Shown here: positions 28,130 through 36,931 of the stretch, in pieces
Position numbering within the stretch: the first letter of the stretch is position 1
How the letters are laid out: the number at the start of each line of letters is the position of its first letter
DNA from: Cellulosimicrobium composti
GTDB taxonomy: Bacteria > Actinomycetota > Actinomycetes > Actinomycetales > Cellulomonadaceae
Assembly: GCF_009711085.1 (NCBI RefSeq)
Contig: NZ_WMKA01000015.1
Location: 1-64,000, forward strand
DNA: 64,000 nt
Direction of reading: 5' to 3'
The notes under the pieces: model-generated
What the model saw: the letters and a program-made list of their open reading frames with translations, nothing else
Told to the model about the DNA's origin: nothing
Databases searched by the model: none
Position numbers and translations under genes: made by a program

Positions 28130-28169
28130 GCGGGACCTCGGGCGCGGCAGCGCCCGGCTGCGGCCCGAC

Positions 28170-28201
28170 GGTCCGAGCGTGCCCGGCGGCGCGCTCGGAC
28201 C
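28170..28201 (+). terminator. Hairpin after DUF2637 gene
   Basis: A perfect 10-bp inverted repeat, GGTCCGAGCG (28170-28179) and its complement (28192-28201), 40 bases after the stop codon. Confidence 0.6.
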
Positions 28202-28268
28202 GGGGCCCGGACCCCGGCGGACCGCGACACGCTCCCGGCGCGTCCGGCGTCCCCCGGCGGCGGTCCTC

Positions 28269-28274
28269 TAGCCT
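28269..28274 (+). promoter_or_regulatory. Putative -10 element of glycosyltransferase operon
   Basis: TAGCCT, 58 bases before the GTG at 28332. Initiation near 28281 would leave a 50-base leader with a GAGGGA ribosome-binding site. Confidence 0.4.
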
Positions 28275-28331
28275 GACGTCATCCCGTCAGCAGGCGCGGA
28301 CCGTGCGCCGAGCGTCGTGAGGGAGCCGCGG

Positions 28332-29561
28332 GTGCGCGTCCTGCTCGTCATCGACCAGTTCGAGGATCCCACCAACGGGACCACGGTCTCGGCCCGGCGC
28401 TTCGCCGCCGCGCTGCGCCGGCGCGGGCACGAGGTGCGCGTCGCGTGCTACGCCGACGACGCGACGCAGCGATCCGACGCCCCGCACCCGGCCGACGACG
28501 TCGTGCGCTACCCGCTCCGGCGGCGCGGCGTCCCGGGGTTCGACCGGGTCGTCGCCGCCCAGGGCTGGGTGCTCGCCAAGCCCGACGACGACGTGCTGCG
28601 CGAGGCGCTGCGCTGGGCCGACATCGCGCACGTCATGTCGCCGTTCTGGCTCGGCTCCCGGGCCCAGCGGCTCGCGGGCGCTCTCGGCGTCCCGGCCACC
28701 GCCGCGTTCCACGTGCAGCCGGAGAACGTCACGTACAGCCTCGGGCTGGGTCGGGTGCGGCCGCTCAACGACCTCGTGTACGCGGTGTTCCGGCCGTTCT
28801 ACGACCGCTTCGGCCACGTCCACTGCCCCAGCCGGTTCATCGCCGACGAGCTGCGCAACCACGGGTACCGCGCGTCGCTGCACGTGGTGTCGAACGGCGT
28901 CGACCCGCGCTTCGTCCCGCGCCGGCTGCCGAAGTGGGGCGACCTGGCCGGACGGTTCGTCATCACCATGACGGGCCGGCTGTCCCGCGAGAAGCGTCAG
29001 GACGTGCTCCTCGAGGCGGTCCGCCGGTCCCGGCACGCCGAGCGCATCCAGGTCGTGCTCGCCGGGCGCGGGCCGCTCGCCGAGCGGTACGCGCGGCTCG
29101 GCAGGTCGCTCCCGCACCCGCCGGTCATCGGCTTCCTCTCCCAGGACGCGCTCCGCGACGTGCTCGCGTCGAGCGACCTGTACGTGCACGCGGCCGACGC
29201 GGAGATCGAGGCCGTCGGGTGCCTCGAGGCCGTCGCGACCGGGCTCGTCCCGGTGATCGCCGACGCCCGCGCGTCGGCGACCGGCCAGTTCGCGCTCGAC
29301 GAGCGCAGCCTCTTCCGCGCGGGCGACCCCACGGACCTCGCGCGTGCGATCGACTACTGGGTCGAGCACGACGACGAGCGTGCCCGGATGGGGTCGGTCT
29401 ACGCCGAGCTGGGCGCGGAGCACGCGATCGACCGGTGCGTCCCGCGGATCGAGGAGATGCTGCTCCGCGCGGTGGCCGAGCAGGGCCGTGCGGCGGACCC
29501 GACGGCGCTCGACCACGAGGACACCGAGGGCCGCACGCACGGGCGCTCCCATGAGCGCTGA
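28332..29561 (+). CDS. GT4-family glycosyltransferase
   Basis: A 409-residue GT-B enzyme of family GT4. The N-terminal domain has VLLVIDQFEDPTNG and a diglucosyl/digalactosyl-diacylglycerol-synthase-like acceptor region. The donor domain shows MTGRLSREKRQDVLLEA near residue 215 and the EX7E motif (EIEAVGCLE) near 291, followed by ATGLVPVIAD. The next gene encodes an acyltransferase and overlaps it by 11 bases, so glycosylation of a lipid is likely. The sugar donor cannot be read. An upstream in-frame GTG (28317) has no ribosome-binding site. Confidence 0.85.
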   Translation: MRVLLVIDQFEDPTNGTTVSARRFAAALRRRGHEVRVACYADDATQRSDAPHPADDVVRYPLRRRGVPGFDRVVAAQGWVLAKPDDDVLREALRWADIAHVMSPFWLGSRAQRLAGALGVPATAAFHVQPENVTYSLGLGRVRPLNDLVYAVFRPFYDRFGHVHCPSRFIADELRNHGYRASLHVVSNGVDPRFVPRRLPKWGDLAGRFVITMTGRLSREKRQDVLLEAVRRSRHAERIQVVLAGRGPLAERYARLGRSLPHPPVIGFLSQDALRDVLASSDLYVHAADAEIEAVGCLEAVATGLVPVIADARASATGQFALDERSLFRAGDPTDLARAIDYWVEHDDERARMGSVYAELGAEHAIDRCVPRIEEMLLRAVAEQGRAADPTALDHEDTEGRTHGRSHER

Positions 29562-30249
29562 GGTCCCGCGCGAGGGCCGGACGCCCCGACTCTGGAGCCG
29601 CGCCGACGCGGTCTTCTTCGACGTCGCCATGGCGATCGTGCGCGGGTACGGGTACGTCGTCCACGGGCTGCGCGTCACGGGGCGCGAGCACCTCGACGCG
29701 GTGCGCGGCGGCGTCGTGACGGTCTCCAACCACGTGCACTACCTCGACGGCCCGTGGGCCGCCGGGCAGTTCCGGGGCCGACGCGCGGCCGTCACGTCCC
29801 AGCCCGAGAACTTCCGCCTCCCCGTGGCCGGGTTCCTCGTCACCCACCTCCTCGCCCTGGCGCTGCCGCGCACGCCCGGGGAGCTCCGCACGTTCGAGGA
29901 GCGGCTGCGCCGGGTCCTCGACGCGGGCCAGGGCGTGCACGTCTTCCCCGAGGGCGAGCTCGTCATGTACGACACGGCGCTGCGGCCGTTCCGGCGCGGC
30001 GCGTTCGCGTACGCGTGCCGGCTCGGCGTGCCCGTCGTCCCGATGGTCTTCACGTACGGTCCGTGGCCCTGGTGGCGTCCGCGGCCGTCGATCCGGCTGA
30101 CGATCCTGCCGCCCGAGCGACCCCGCGGCGCGGCACCCGCCGACGTCGCCGAGCTCCTGGCCCGCTGCCGGGAGGCCATGGACGCGGTCGTCCGTGACCA
30201 CGGGTGGGTCGGCGACCGGCCCGTGACGGCTCGCCGTCGGCGGACGTGA
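29551..30249 (+). CDS. 1-acylglycerol-3-phosphate acyltransferase-like (PlsC family)
   Basis: A 232-residue acyltransferase. The HX4D catalytic motif is seen in SNHVHYLDGP near residue 60, and the substrate motif VFPEGEL near 133. The later block VPVVPMVFTYGP is also typical. There is a hydrophobic helix near the N-terminus. It probably acylates a glycerol- or sugar-lipid made with the adjacent glycosyltransferases. It ends one base before the TGTCAC promoter-like element of the next operon. Confidence 0.86.
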   Translation: MSAEVPREGRTPRLWSRADAVFFDVAMAIVRGYGYVVHGLRVTGREHLDAVRGGVVTVSNHVHYLDGPWAAGQFRGRRAAVTSQPENFRLPVAGFLVTHLLALALPRTPGELRTFEERLRRVLDAGQGVHVFPEGELVMYDTALRPFRRGAFAYACRLGVPVVPMVFTYGPWPWWRPRPSIRLTILPPERPRGAAPADVAELLARCREAMDAVVRDHGWVGDRPVTARRRRT

Positions 30250-30250
30250 C

Positions 30251-30278
30251 TGTCACGGATCGCGGCCCTGCCCGGTCG
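30251..30278 (+). promoter_or_regulatory. Putative ECF-sigma promoter, copy 1
   Basis: A 28-base element starting TGTCACGGATCGCGG and ending CCGGTCG. It matches the element at 33087-33114 at 25 of 28 positions. TGTCAC is the reported -35 sequence of ECF41 promoters, whose -10 is CGTC; a CGTC occurs just past the conserved core here. An ECF41-like sigma gene lies at 36932-37582. Confidence 0.55.
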
Positions 30279-30294
30279 TCCTGTCGGCAGGACG
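30277..30294 (+). promoter_or_regulatory. Hairpin at the predicted transcription start
   Basis: CGTCCTG-TCGG-CAGGACG, a perfect 7-bp stem with a UCGG-type tetraloop, overlapping the expected start point of the ECF promoter. It may be an operator or a 5'-end RNA stabiliser. Confidence 0.5.
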
Positions 30295-30315
30295 GCTCGC
30301 ACGGAGGGAAGAGCG

Positions 30316-30399
30316 GTGGGCACGGGGCTCGGCAGGTGCACCGGGGGCGGTCGGGCGCGCCCCGCCGCGCAGGACGGCGTCGTGGCGGTGCCGTCGTGA
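30316..30399 (+). CDS. Putative 27-residue upstream ORF coupled to glycosyltransferase
   Basis: GTG-started frame with GGAGGGA 7 bases upstream. Its TGA overlaps the GTG of the following glycosyltransferase (GTGA at 30396-30399). The glycosyltransferase has no clear ribosome-binding site of its own, so this short frame probably feeds ribosomes into it. The peptide is Gly/Ala/Arg-rich with one Cys. No homology recognised. Confidence 0.5.
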   Translation: MGTGLGRCTGGGRARPAAQDGVVAVPS

Positions 30400-31594
30400 G
30401 CGTCGTCGCGTTCCTCAACGTCCCGCTGCGCGGGCACGTGAACCCCACGCTCCCGGTCGTGGCGGAGCTCGTCCGGCGCGGGCACACCGTGGTCTGCTGG
30501 ACGTCGCCCGAGCTCGCCCCCGAGGTCGAGGCGGCGGGCGCGACAGTTCGCCCCGACCCGGCGCGGCTGCCGCTGCCCGACCCGCCGATCCCGCTCGCGA
30601 TGCTCGACGGCCTCGCCCGCACGACGCACGAGGTGCTGCCCGCCGTCCTGGCCGGGCTGCGGGAGGTGGGACCGGACCTCGTCGTGCACGGGGCGGCCTG
30701 CCCGTGGGGCGCGCTCGCGGCGCGCGTGCTCGGTGTGCCCGCGGTGTCGCTCTTCACCACCTTCGCGTTCGGCGCGAACGGGCCGAGCCCGACCCGCCTC
30801 TCGCGCGACCTGCTCCGCTCGGCCGCGCGCCGGCCCGCGCTCGCGGGGAGCTACGTGCGCTCGCGCTGGGCGCTGCGCCGCCGGTACGGCGCCGGGCGGC
30901 TCCCGCTCGTCGACCTCGTCAACGCGCGCGAGCCCGTCAATCTCGTCTTCACGACCCGGTCGTTCCAGCCCGGTGTGCGGACGCCCTGGGCCCGTCGTAC
31001 CGGTTCGTCGGGGCGAGCGTCGGCGCGCGGCTCGCGGACCCGACCTTCCCGAGCGACCTCGACGCGCCCGTGCTCTTCGCCTCGCTCGGCACGGTGTTCG
31101 ACGGCGGCCCTCGCCTGCTCCGGACCCTCGCCGAGGGCCTCGCCCCCCTCGGCGGCACCGTGGTGCTCGCGACCGGCCGCACCGACCCGGCCGCGCTCGG
31201 CGCGCTGCCCGCCGGTGTCGTCGCCCGGCGCTCCGTGCCGCAGCCGGAGGTCCTGGGTCGCGCCGCGCTCTTCGTGACGCACGCGGGCATGAACAGCGTC
31301 AACGAGGCGATGCTCGCCGGGGTCCCGATGCTCCTGGTGCCGCAGGGTGCTGACCAGCCCCTCGTGGCGGCGCGCGTCGCGGCGCTCGGCGCCGGGCTGG
31401 TCCTGTCGACGCGCGACGTCTCCGTGGGGGCGGTGACGGAGCTCGCGGGCCGGCTCCTCCGCGAGCCGCGGTTCCGGGAGGCCGCGGGCCGGCTCCGGGA
31501 GGAGCAGGTCCGGGCGGGCGGGGCCGGGCGAGCAGCCGACGAGCTCGAGCGGGTGCTGGGCCGCGAGCCGGCCGCCGAGCGCGCAGGGGCCTGA
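30396..31594 (+). pseudogene. GT1/MGT-family glycosyltransferase with frameshift
   Basis: Read across a frameshift this is a 399-residue macrolide-glycosyltransferase-like enzyme. The N-terminal half (VSVVAFLNVPLRGHVNPTLP) runs in one frame up to about 30977, and the C-terminal half (DALGPSYRFVGASVG onward) continues in another. A single missing base, probably a G in GCGG-AC near 30979, explains the break. The donor-binding signature THAGMNSVNEAMLAGVP and GADQPL are intact in the second half. Without correction the first frame runs to 31277 as nonsense. It may be a real inactivating mutation or a sequencing error. Confidence 0.8.
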
Positions 31595-31596
31595 CC

Positions 31597-32079
31597 GTGA
31601 CCGCCGCCGTGCTCGCCCTCGTGGCGCTCGCGGGACTGTCGGAGGCCGCCGGCCGGGTGCTCCCGGTCGTGGCGCGCAGGTCGCGCGCGTCCGGTCCCCT
31701 CGTCGCCGCGCTCATGCTGACGGGAACCGTCGTCGAGGCCGTCGTGATCGTTGCCTGGCCGGCCGCCGCCGTCGCCGTCGCACGTGCGACGGGCGCCGCG
31801 CCGGGGGTCACGCTCGGCTGGACCGCCGCGACGGTCGCGCCCCTGGTCCTCGCCGCCGTGCTCGCGCTCCCGCTCGTCGGCCCGTTCCTCCACGCGACGC
31901 TGCTCGTCGCGGTCGGGGCGGCCATGGCCGGGCGCCTCGCCGACGCCGCGGGGGCCGGCTGGTGGGCCGCGGCCGCGTGCGTGGCCGTCGCCGGGCTCGG
32001 TCTCGCCGCGGCCGTCGAGGTCGTCCGGTTCGTCGTGGCACGGGTCGTCGCCACCGGCTCGCGGCGGGCCGTCGCGTGA
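31597..32079 (+). CDS. Hypothetical membrane protein
   Basis: A 160-residue, Ala/Val/Leu-rich protein with four or five likely membrane helices and a basic loop (ARRSRASG) after the first. No family recognised. It follows the broken glycosyltransferase by 2 bases and overlaps the next gene by GTGA, so it belongs to the same transcript. It may handle the lipid product of the cassette. Confidence 0.7.
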   Translation: MTAAVLALVALAGLSEAAGRVLPVVARRSRASGPLVAALMLTGTVVEAVVIVAWPAAAVAVARATGAAPGVTLGWTAATVAPLVLAAVLALPLVGPFLHATLLVAVGAAMAGRLADAAGAGWWAAAACVAVAGLGLAAAVEVVRFVVARVVATGSRRAVA

Positions 32080-33065
32080 CCGAAGCGCTCGTCGTCGGCG
32101 TGCTCGCGGCGCTCGGGACCGTCCTCGTCGTCGAGGCCATCCTCGCCCGCCACGAGCTGCTCGTGTACGCGACCGGGTGGCGGGAGCAGGCGCGGGAGCT
32201 GCCGGACGGACTCCCGTACGCGCGCGGAGCCGACCCCGACCGCCCGCCCGACGCCTATGTCGTGTACCTCGACGGCATCGGCAAGCTCCGGTTCCGCGAC
32301 ACGCGTGACGGGGGCCGGCTCGTCCAGGCCGTCATCGCGCGCGGCCCGACGCTGCGGGTCCTCGGGCAGGTGCAGCCGTACTCGCCCCTCGTCCGCCCGC
32401 TCGTCGGGCGACCGGTGTGGGACTGGTTCCGCCGCCGCGCCGGGATCGTCCTGTTCCTGCACAACGTCGTGCAGACGTTCGTCGCCGCCGACCGCCGATA
32501 CCGGCCGCTCTACAACGACGCGGTCGGCGCGCACGTCGCGGACCAGCTCCGTCTCGCGGGCTACCGTGCCGGGACCGGGACGCTCGTCGTCCTGCTCTGC
32601 TACAGCGGCGGGGCCCAGGTGGCGACAGGCGCCGTCCGCGAGCTCTACGCGCAGCTGCGCGCGCCGATCGTCATCGTCACCGTCGGGGGCTTCCACAGCG
32701 GCACGAACGACCTCGCGGACGCCGAGCACGTGTACCGCCTGACGAGCGGCGCGGACTGGATCGAGCGGTTCGGGACGGTGGTCTTCCCCGCGCGCTGGCG
32801 CTCGCGGGTCACGCGCCGCAGCGCGTGGAACCGCGCCGTCCGGGCCGGCAGGGTCACGGACGTCGACCTCAGCCCCGCCGCCCACATCGGCGCGGGCAGC
32901 TACATCAGCCCCGACGCGTGCGCCCCCGACGGGCGCACCTTCCTGGACCGCACGACGGACGAGGTGCTCCGCGCCGTGCGACGGCACGCGGACGCCTCGC
33001 GCGCGGGCGACGTGCGGCGTCCGGAGCCGCTCGCCGACCGCTCGGGTCGGCGCCCGGCGCCGTGA
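32076..33065 (+). CDS. Hypothetical protein, probable alpha/beta-hydrolase fold with N-terminal membrane anchor
   Basis: A 329-residue protein. A hydrophobic anchor occupies residues about 4-22 (LVVGVLAALGTVLVVEAIL). YVVYLDGIGK near residue 62 resembles the first strand and oxyanion turn, and VVLLCYSGGAQVATGAV near residue 170 resembles a nucleophile elbow (CYSGG). A later IVTVGGFHSGTNDL could bear the catalytic acid region. A lipase, esterase or thioesterase role is possible but not proven. It is co-transcribed with the membrane protein above and ends 22 bases before the second TGTCAC element. Confidence 0.7.
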   Translation: MTEALVVGVLAALGTVLVVEAILARHELLVYATGWREQARELPDGLPYARGADPDRPPDAYVVYLDGIGKLRFRDTRDGGRLVQAVIARGPTLRVLGQVQPYSPLVRPLVGRPVWDWFRRRAGIVLFLHNVVQTFVAADRRYRPLYNDAVGAHVADQLRLAGYRAGTGTLVVLLCYSGGAQVATGAVRELYAQLRAPIVIVTVGGFHSGTNDLADAEHVYRLTSGADWIERFGTVVFPARWRSRVTRRSAWNRAVRAGRVTDVDLSPAAHIGAGSYISPDACAPDGRTFLDRTTDEVLRAVRRHADASRAGDVRRPEPLADRSGRRPAP

Positions 33066-33086
33066 GCCGCGGCCCGCGTGCGGCGT

Positions 33087-33114
33087 TGTCACGGATCGCG
33101 GGCCCGGCCGGTCG
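33087..33114 (+). promoter_or_regulatory. Putative ECF-sigma promoter, copy 2
   Basis: A 28-base element starting TGTCACGGATCGCGG and ending CCGGTCG, differing from copy 1 only at three internal positions. It lies 57 bases upstream of the NmrA-type oxidoreductase, a gene class typically linked to ECF41 sigma factors. Confidence 0.6.
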
Positions 33115-33170
33115 AACAGGAGTCAGGGGCGCGCCGCGGGCCGCCCGGATCCACGTCACGGAGGTGCGTC

Positions 33171-33935
33171 ATGAAGGTCGTCGTCATCGGGGGAACAGGG
33201 CTGATCGGCTCGCAGGTCGTCTCGCGGCTGCGGGAGCAGGGGCACGAGGCGGTGCCGGCGGCGCCGAACACGGGAGTGAACACGCTCACGGGGGAGGGGC
33301 TCGCCGAGGCGCTCGCGGGCGCGGACGTCGTGGTCGACGTGTCGAACTCGCCGTCCTTCGCCGACGCGGACGTGCTGAGCTTCTTCACCACGTCGACCAC
33401 CAACGTGCTCGCCGCGGAGCAGGCCGCGGGCGTGGGTCACCACGTCGCGCTCTCGATCGTCGGCGCGGACCGTGCGCCGCGCAGCGGGTACCTGCGGGCC
33501 AAGGTGGCCCAGGAGGAGCTGATCAAGGCGTCACCCGTGCCGTGGACGATCGTCCGGGCGACGCAGTTCTTCGAGTTCCTCGCGGCCATCACGGACTCGG
33601 CGACGCAGGACGGCGTCGTCACGCTGTCCACGGGGGCGATCCAGCCGATGGCCGCCCAGGACGTGGCCGCGGAGGTCGCCGACGTCGCCATGGCACCGGC
33701 GCGGAACGCCACCGTGGAGATCGCCGGCCCCGAGCGCTTCCACCTCGACGAGCTCGTGCGTGGCGCTCTCGCCGCGGCCGGCGACCCGCGCACCGTGGTC
33801 TCCGACCCGGCCGCGACCTACTTCGGCACGCCGCTCGACGAGACGACGATCGTGCCGGTGGGCGACGACGCGATCCTCGCGCCGACGACGCTGTCCGCGT
33901 GGAAGGAGGCGCGCGCCGCCGCGGCGGCGAGCTGA
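33171..33935 (+). CDS. NmrA-like NAD(P)-binding SDR family oxidoreductase
   Basis: A 254-residue atypical SDR. The dinucleotide-binding motif GGTGLIGSQVV lies at residues 8-18. The substrate region SGYLRAKVAQEELI shows the YxxxK arrangement. Family members reduce quinones or act as redox sensors. A GGAGGTG site precedes the ATG. Oxidoreductases of this type are the usual targets of ECF41 sigma factors, and a matching promoter is present. A strong terminator follows. Confidence 0.88.
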   Translation: MKVVVIGGTGLIGSQVVSRLREQGHEAVPAAPNTGVNTLTGEGLAEALAGADVVVDVSNSPSFADADVLSFFTTSTTNVLAAEQAAGVGHHVALSIVGADRAPRSGYLRAKVAQEELIKASPVPWTIVRATQFFEFLAAITDSATQDGVVTLSTGAIQPMAAQDVAAEVADVAMAPARNATVEIAGPERFHLDELVRGALAAAGDPRTVVSDPAATYFGTPLDETTIVPVGDDAILAPTTLSAWKEARAAAAAS

Positions 33936-33962
33936 GCCGCCGGACGTCCCCGGTGCCCCGAA

Positions 33963-33994
33963 GGCCCCCGACCGCGACGCCGCGGCCGGGGGCC
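33963..33994 (+). terminator. Terminator after NmrA-type gene
   Basis: A 14-bp stem (GGCCCCCGACCGCG and its complement with one A/C mismatch) and an ACGC loop, 28 bases after the stop codon. Confidence 0.75.
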
Positions 33995-34104
33995 CGCGGC
34001 GTTCGCTCCTCCGCACCCGGGCGGAGCCTTGACAGCCCGGGGCGGATCGGGTCCCCTGAGAAGGTCCCCGCGTCGACGCGGGCGCGCGACGCGAGGAGGT
34101 GGTC

Positions 34105-36876
34105 GTGCAGGCACGACCAGGCACCCGGGGGCCCCTGCTGGACCGACGCCGCGAGCGCGCGGTCCTCGACGCCCTGCTCGCCGACCTGCACGCGGGGCAC
34201 GGGCGCGCGCTCATGCTCCGGGGCGAGGCGGGCGTCGGGAAGTCCGCCCTCCTGGAGTACACGGTCGGGGCGGCCGACGGCCTGCACGTCGTGCGCGCGG
34301 CCGGCGTCGAGTCGGAGATCGACCTCGCGTTCTCCGGGCTCCACCTCCTCTGCCTGCCGCTCCTGGACCGAGTGGAGGTGCTGCCGGCGCCGCAGCGGCA
34401 CGCCCTCGAGGTCGCGTTCGGGCTGCGCGACGGGGGCGCGCCCGACCGGTTCCTCGTGGCCCTCGCGGTCCTCACGCTCCTGTCGGAGCGGGCGCGAGAG
34501 CGGCCGCTGCTGTGCGTCGTGGACGACACGCAGTGGCTCGACCGGGCGTCCGCCCAGGTCCTGGCCTTCACCGCGCGCCGGCTGCTCGCGGAGCCGGTGG
34601 GGCTGCTCTTCGCCGCGCGCGAGCCGGCCGAGCACTTCCGCGGGCTCGCGGAGCTCGAGGTCCGGGGCCTGGGCCGGCGCGAGGCGCACGCCCTCCTGCG
34701 CTCCGTGGTGCGGTTCCGCCTCGACGAGCCCGTCCGCGACCGGATCCTCGCGGAGACGCAGGGCAACCCGCTGGCCCTGCTGGAGCTCCCGCGCGGGCTC
34801 GGGCCGGCGCAGCTCGCGGGCGGGCTCGGCCTCGTCGGTGCCCAGACCGTACCCGTCCGGATCGAGCAGGGGTTCCTGCGCCGTGTCGTCGCGCTCCCGC
34901 CCGACACGCGCTCGCTCCTGCTCCTCGCGGCCGCCGAGCCGGTGGGGGACCCGCTCCTGCTCTGGCGCGCGGCGGAGCGCCTGGGCGTCCCGTCGTCCGC
35001 GGCCGAGGCCGCGCAGACCGAGGGACTGCTGCACGTCGGCACGCGCGTGCGCTTCCGGCATCCCCTCGTCCGGTCCGCCTCGTACGCCGCGGCCACGCCG
35101 GAGCAGCGGCGCGCCGCGCACCGCGCGCTCGCCGAGGTGACCGACCGGGAGCGCGACCCCGACCGGCGCGCCTGGCACCTCGCGGCGGCGACCACGGGTC
35201 CCGACGAGGAGGTCGCCGTCGAGCTCGAGCGCTCGGCCGACCGCGCGCAGGCCCGCGGCGGGATGGCGTCCGCGGCCGCGTTCCTGCAGCGCGCGGCCGA
35301 GCTCACGGACGACCCGGCGCGACGGTCGGAGCGCGCGCTCGCCGCCGCGCAGGCGAACCTCGTCGCCGGCGCGTTCGGCCCGGCCGACGAGCTCGTCGAG
35401 ATGGCGGCGGTCGGGCCGCTGGACGAGCTCCAGCAGGCGCGCGCGACGCTCCTTCGCGGGCGCATCGCGTTCGCGACGAGCGCGGGCAGCGAGGCGCCCG
35501 CCCTGCTCGCCAAGGCCGCGAAGCAGCTCGAGCCGCTCGACGACGTCCTCGCCCGCGAGACGTACCTCGAGGCGTGGTACGCGGGGATCTACGCGGGCCG
35601 CTTCGCCGGTGCCGGCGACCTCGAGGAGGTCTCCCGCGCGGCCCTCGCCGCCCCGCCGCCCGTCGGGGCGCCCAGCCCGGCCGACGTCCTGCTCCACGGG
35701 CTCGCGACGCTCGTCACCGAGGGTCCGGTCCGCGCGACGCCCGCACTCCAGCGCTCCGCGCGCGCCTTCGCCGCGGGCGACGTCTCGGTGGCCGACCGGC
35801 TGCGCTGGAGCCAGATGGCGGTCGTCGCGGCGGGCGTGGTGTGGGACGAGGAGTCCTGGGCGACCATCCAGGACCGCGAGCTGCGGCTCAGCCGCGAGGC
35901 CGGGATGCTCGCGCCGCTGATGATCTGGGTCAACGCGGCCGGCATGAACGCGGTGCGGCACGGGGACTTCGCGGCCGCGGCGTCGTACGTGGCGGAGAGC
36001 GAATCGATCGCCGCGGCGACCGGGACGCTGCTCGGCCCGTACGGTGCCGTGACGCTCGCCGCGTTCCGCGGCGCTGAGGCCGAGGCGACGAGGCTCGTCG
36101 ACGCGATGGTCGCCGACGCCCGCACGACGGGGCAGGGGACCGGCCACCAGTACGCCGGGTGGGTCTCCGCCGTCCTGCACAACGGCCTGCGCCGCTACGA
36201 CCGCGCGCTCGCCGACGCGGAGGCCGCCGCGGCGTAGACGGAGCTCACCCTGGCGATGGCCGCGCTGCCGGAGGTCGTCGAGGCGGGCGCCCGCGCGGGC
36301 CGGACGACGAGCGCGGAGGAGGCGCTCGGGCGCCTCGCCGAGGTGACGGGTACCGCCGGGACGGACTGGGGCCTCGGCCTCTACGCCCGGTCGCGCGCGC
36401 TGCTCGCGAGCGGGGACGACGCCGAGAGCGCGTACCGCGAGGCGGTCGAGCGCCTCGGGCGCACGCGCTTTCGGCCCGAGCTCGCGCGCGCACACCTGCT
36501 CTACGGGGAGTGGCTGCGGCGGGAGGGTCGGCGCACGGACGCGCGCTCCGAGCTCACGACGGCGCACGACCTCTTCACGGCGATCGGGATGGAGGCGTTC
36601 GCCGGACGCGCCGCCGCGGAGCTCACGGCGACCGGCGAGTCCGCGCGACGGCGCAGCGTCGGCGCGCCGCACGACCGGCTCACCCCGCAGGAGGGCCAGA
36701 TCGCCCGGCTCGCGCGCTCGGGCCTGTCCAACCCCGAGATCGCCGCCCAGCTGTTCCTCAGCCCCCGCACGGTCGAGTACCACCTGGCCAAGGTCTTCGC
36801 GACGCTCGGCATCTCGTCCCGGCGGGAGCTGCGCGCCGTCCTGCCCGACGCCGTGAGCCCCGCCCCCGCGGACTGA
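34105..36876 (+). pseudogene. LuxR-family AAA/LAL transcriptional regulator interrupted by in-frame TAG
   Basis: The full frame is 923 codons. The Walker A motif GEAGVGKS is at residues 40-47, Walker B LLCVVDDTQWLD near 134, and TPR-like helices fill the middle. A TAG at 36235-36237 (codon 711) stops the frame, but it resumes unchanged to 36876, where a LuxR helix-turn-helix is intact (LTPQEGQIARLARSGLSNPE, then IAAQLFLSPRTVEYHLAKVF). A reinitiated 206-residue fragment from the ATG at 36256 would carry the HTH alone. This looks like a nonsense mutation, or a sequencing error. GAGGAG with 6-base spacing supports GTG 34105; a TTGACA at 34029 could be its -35 box. Confidence 0.85.
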
Positions 36877-36880
36877 GCCC

Positions 36881-36895
36881 ACCCGCGCAGCGGGT
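36881..36895. terminator. Short hairpin between convergent genes
   Basis: ACCCGC-GCA-GCGGGT, a 6-bp stem just after the LuxR frame; GAGCC-GCC-GGCTC at 36912-36924 forms a second. Together they may end both convergent transcripts. Confidence 0.4.
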
Positions 36896-36931
36896 TGCCT
36901 GATCGGGCACCGAGCCGCCGGCTCCGCGCAC

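Noticed and set aside
30975-30985. Programmed ribosomal frameshift in the GT1 gene.
   Set aside because: No slippery heptamer or downstream pseudoknot is visible at the junction, and GT1 enzymes are not known to use recoding.
36235-36237. Amber codon read as pyrrolysine or by stop readthrough.
   Set aside because: No downstream stimulatory structure is evident and LuxR-type regulators are not known to use it; mutation or sequencing error is simpler.
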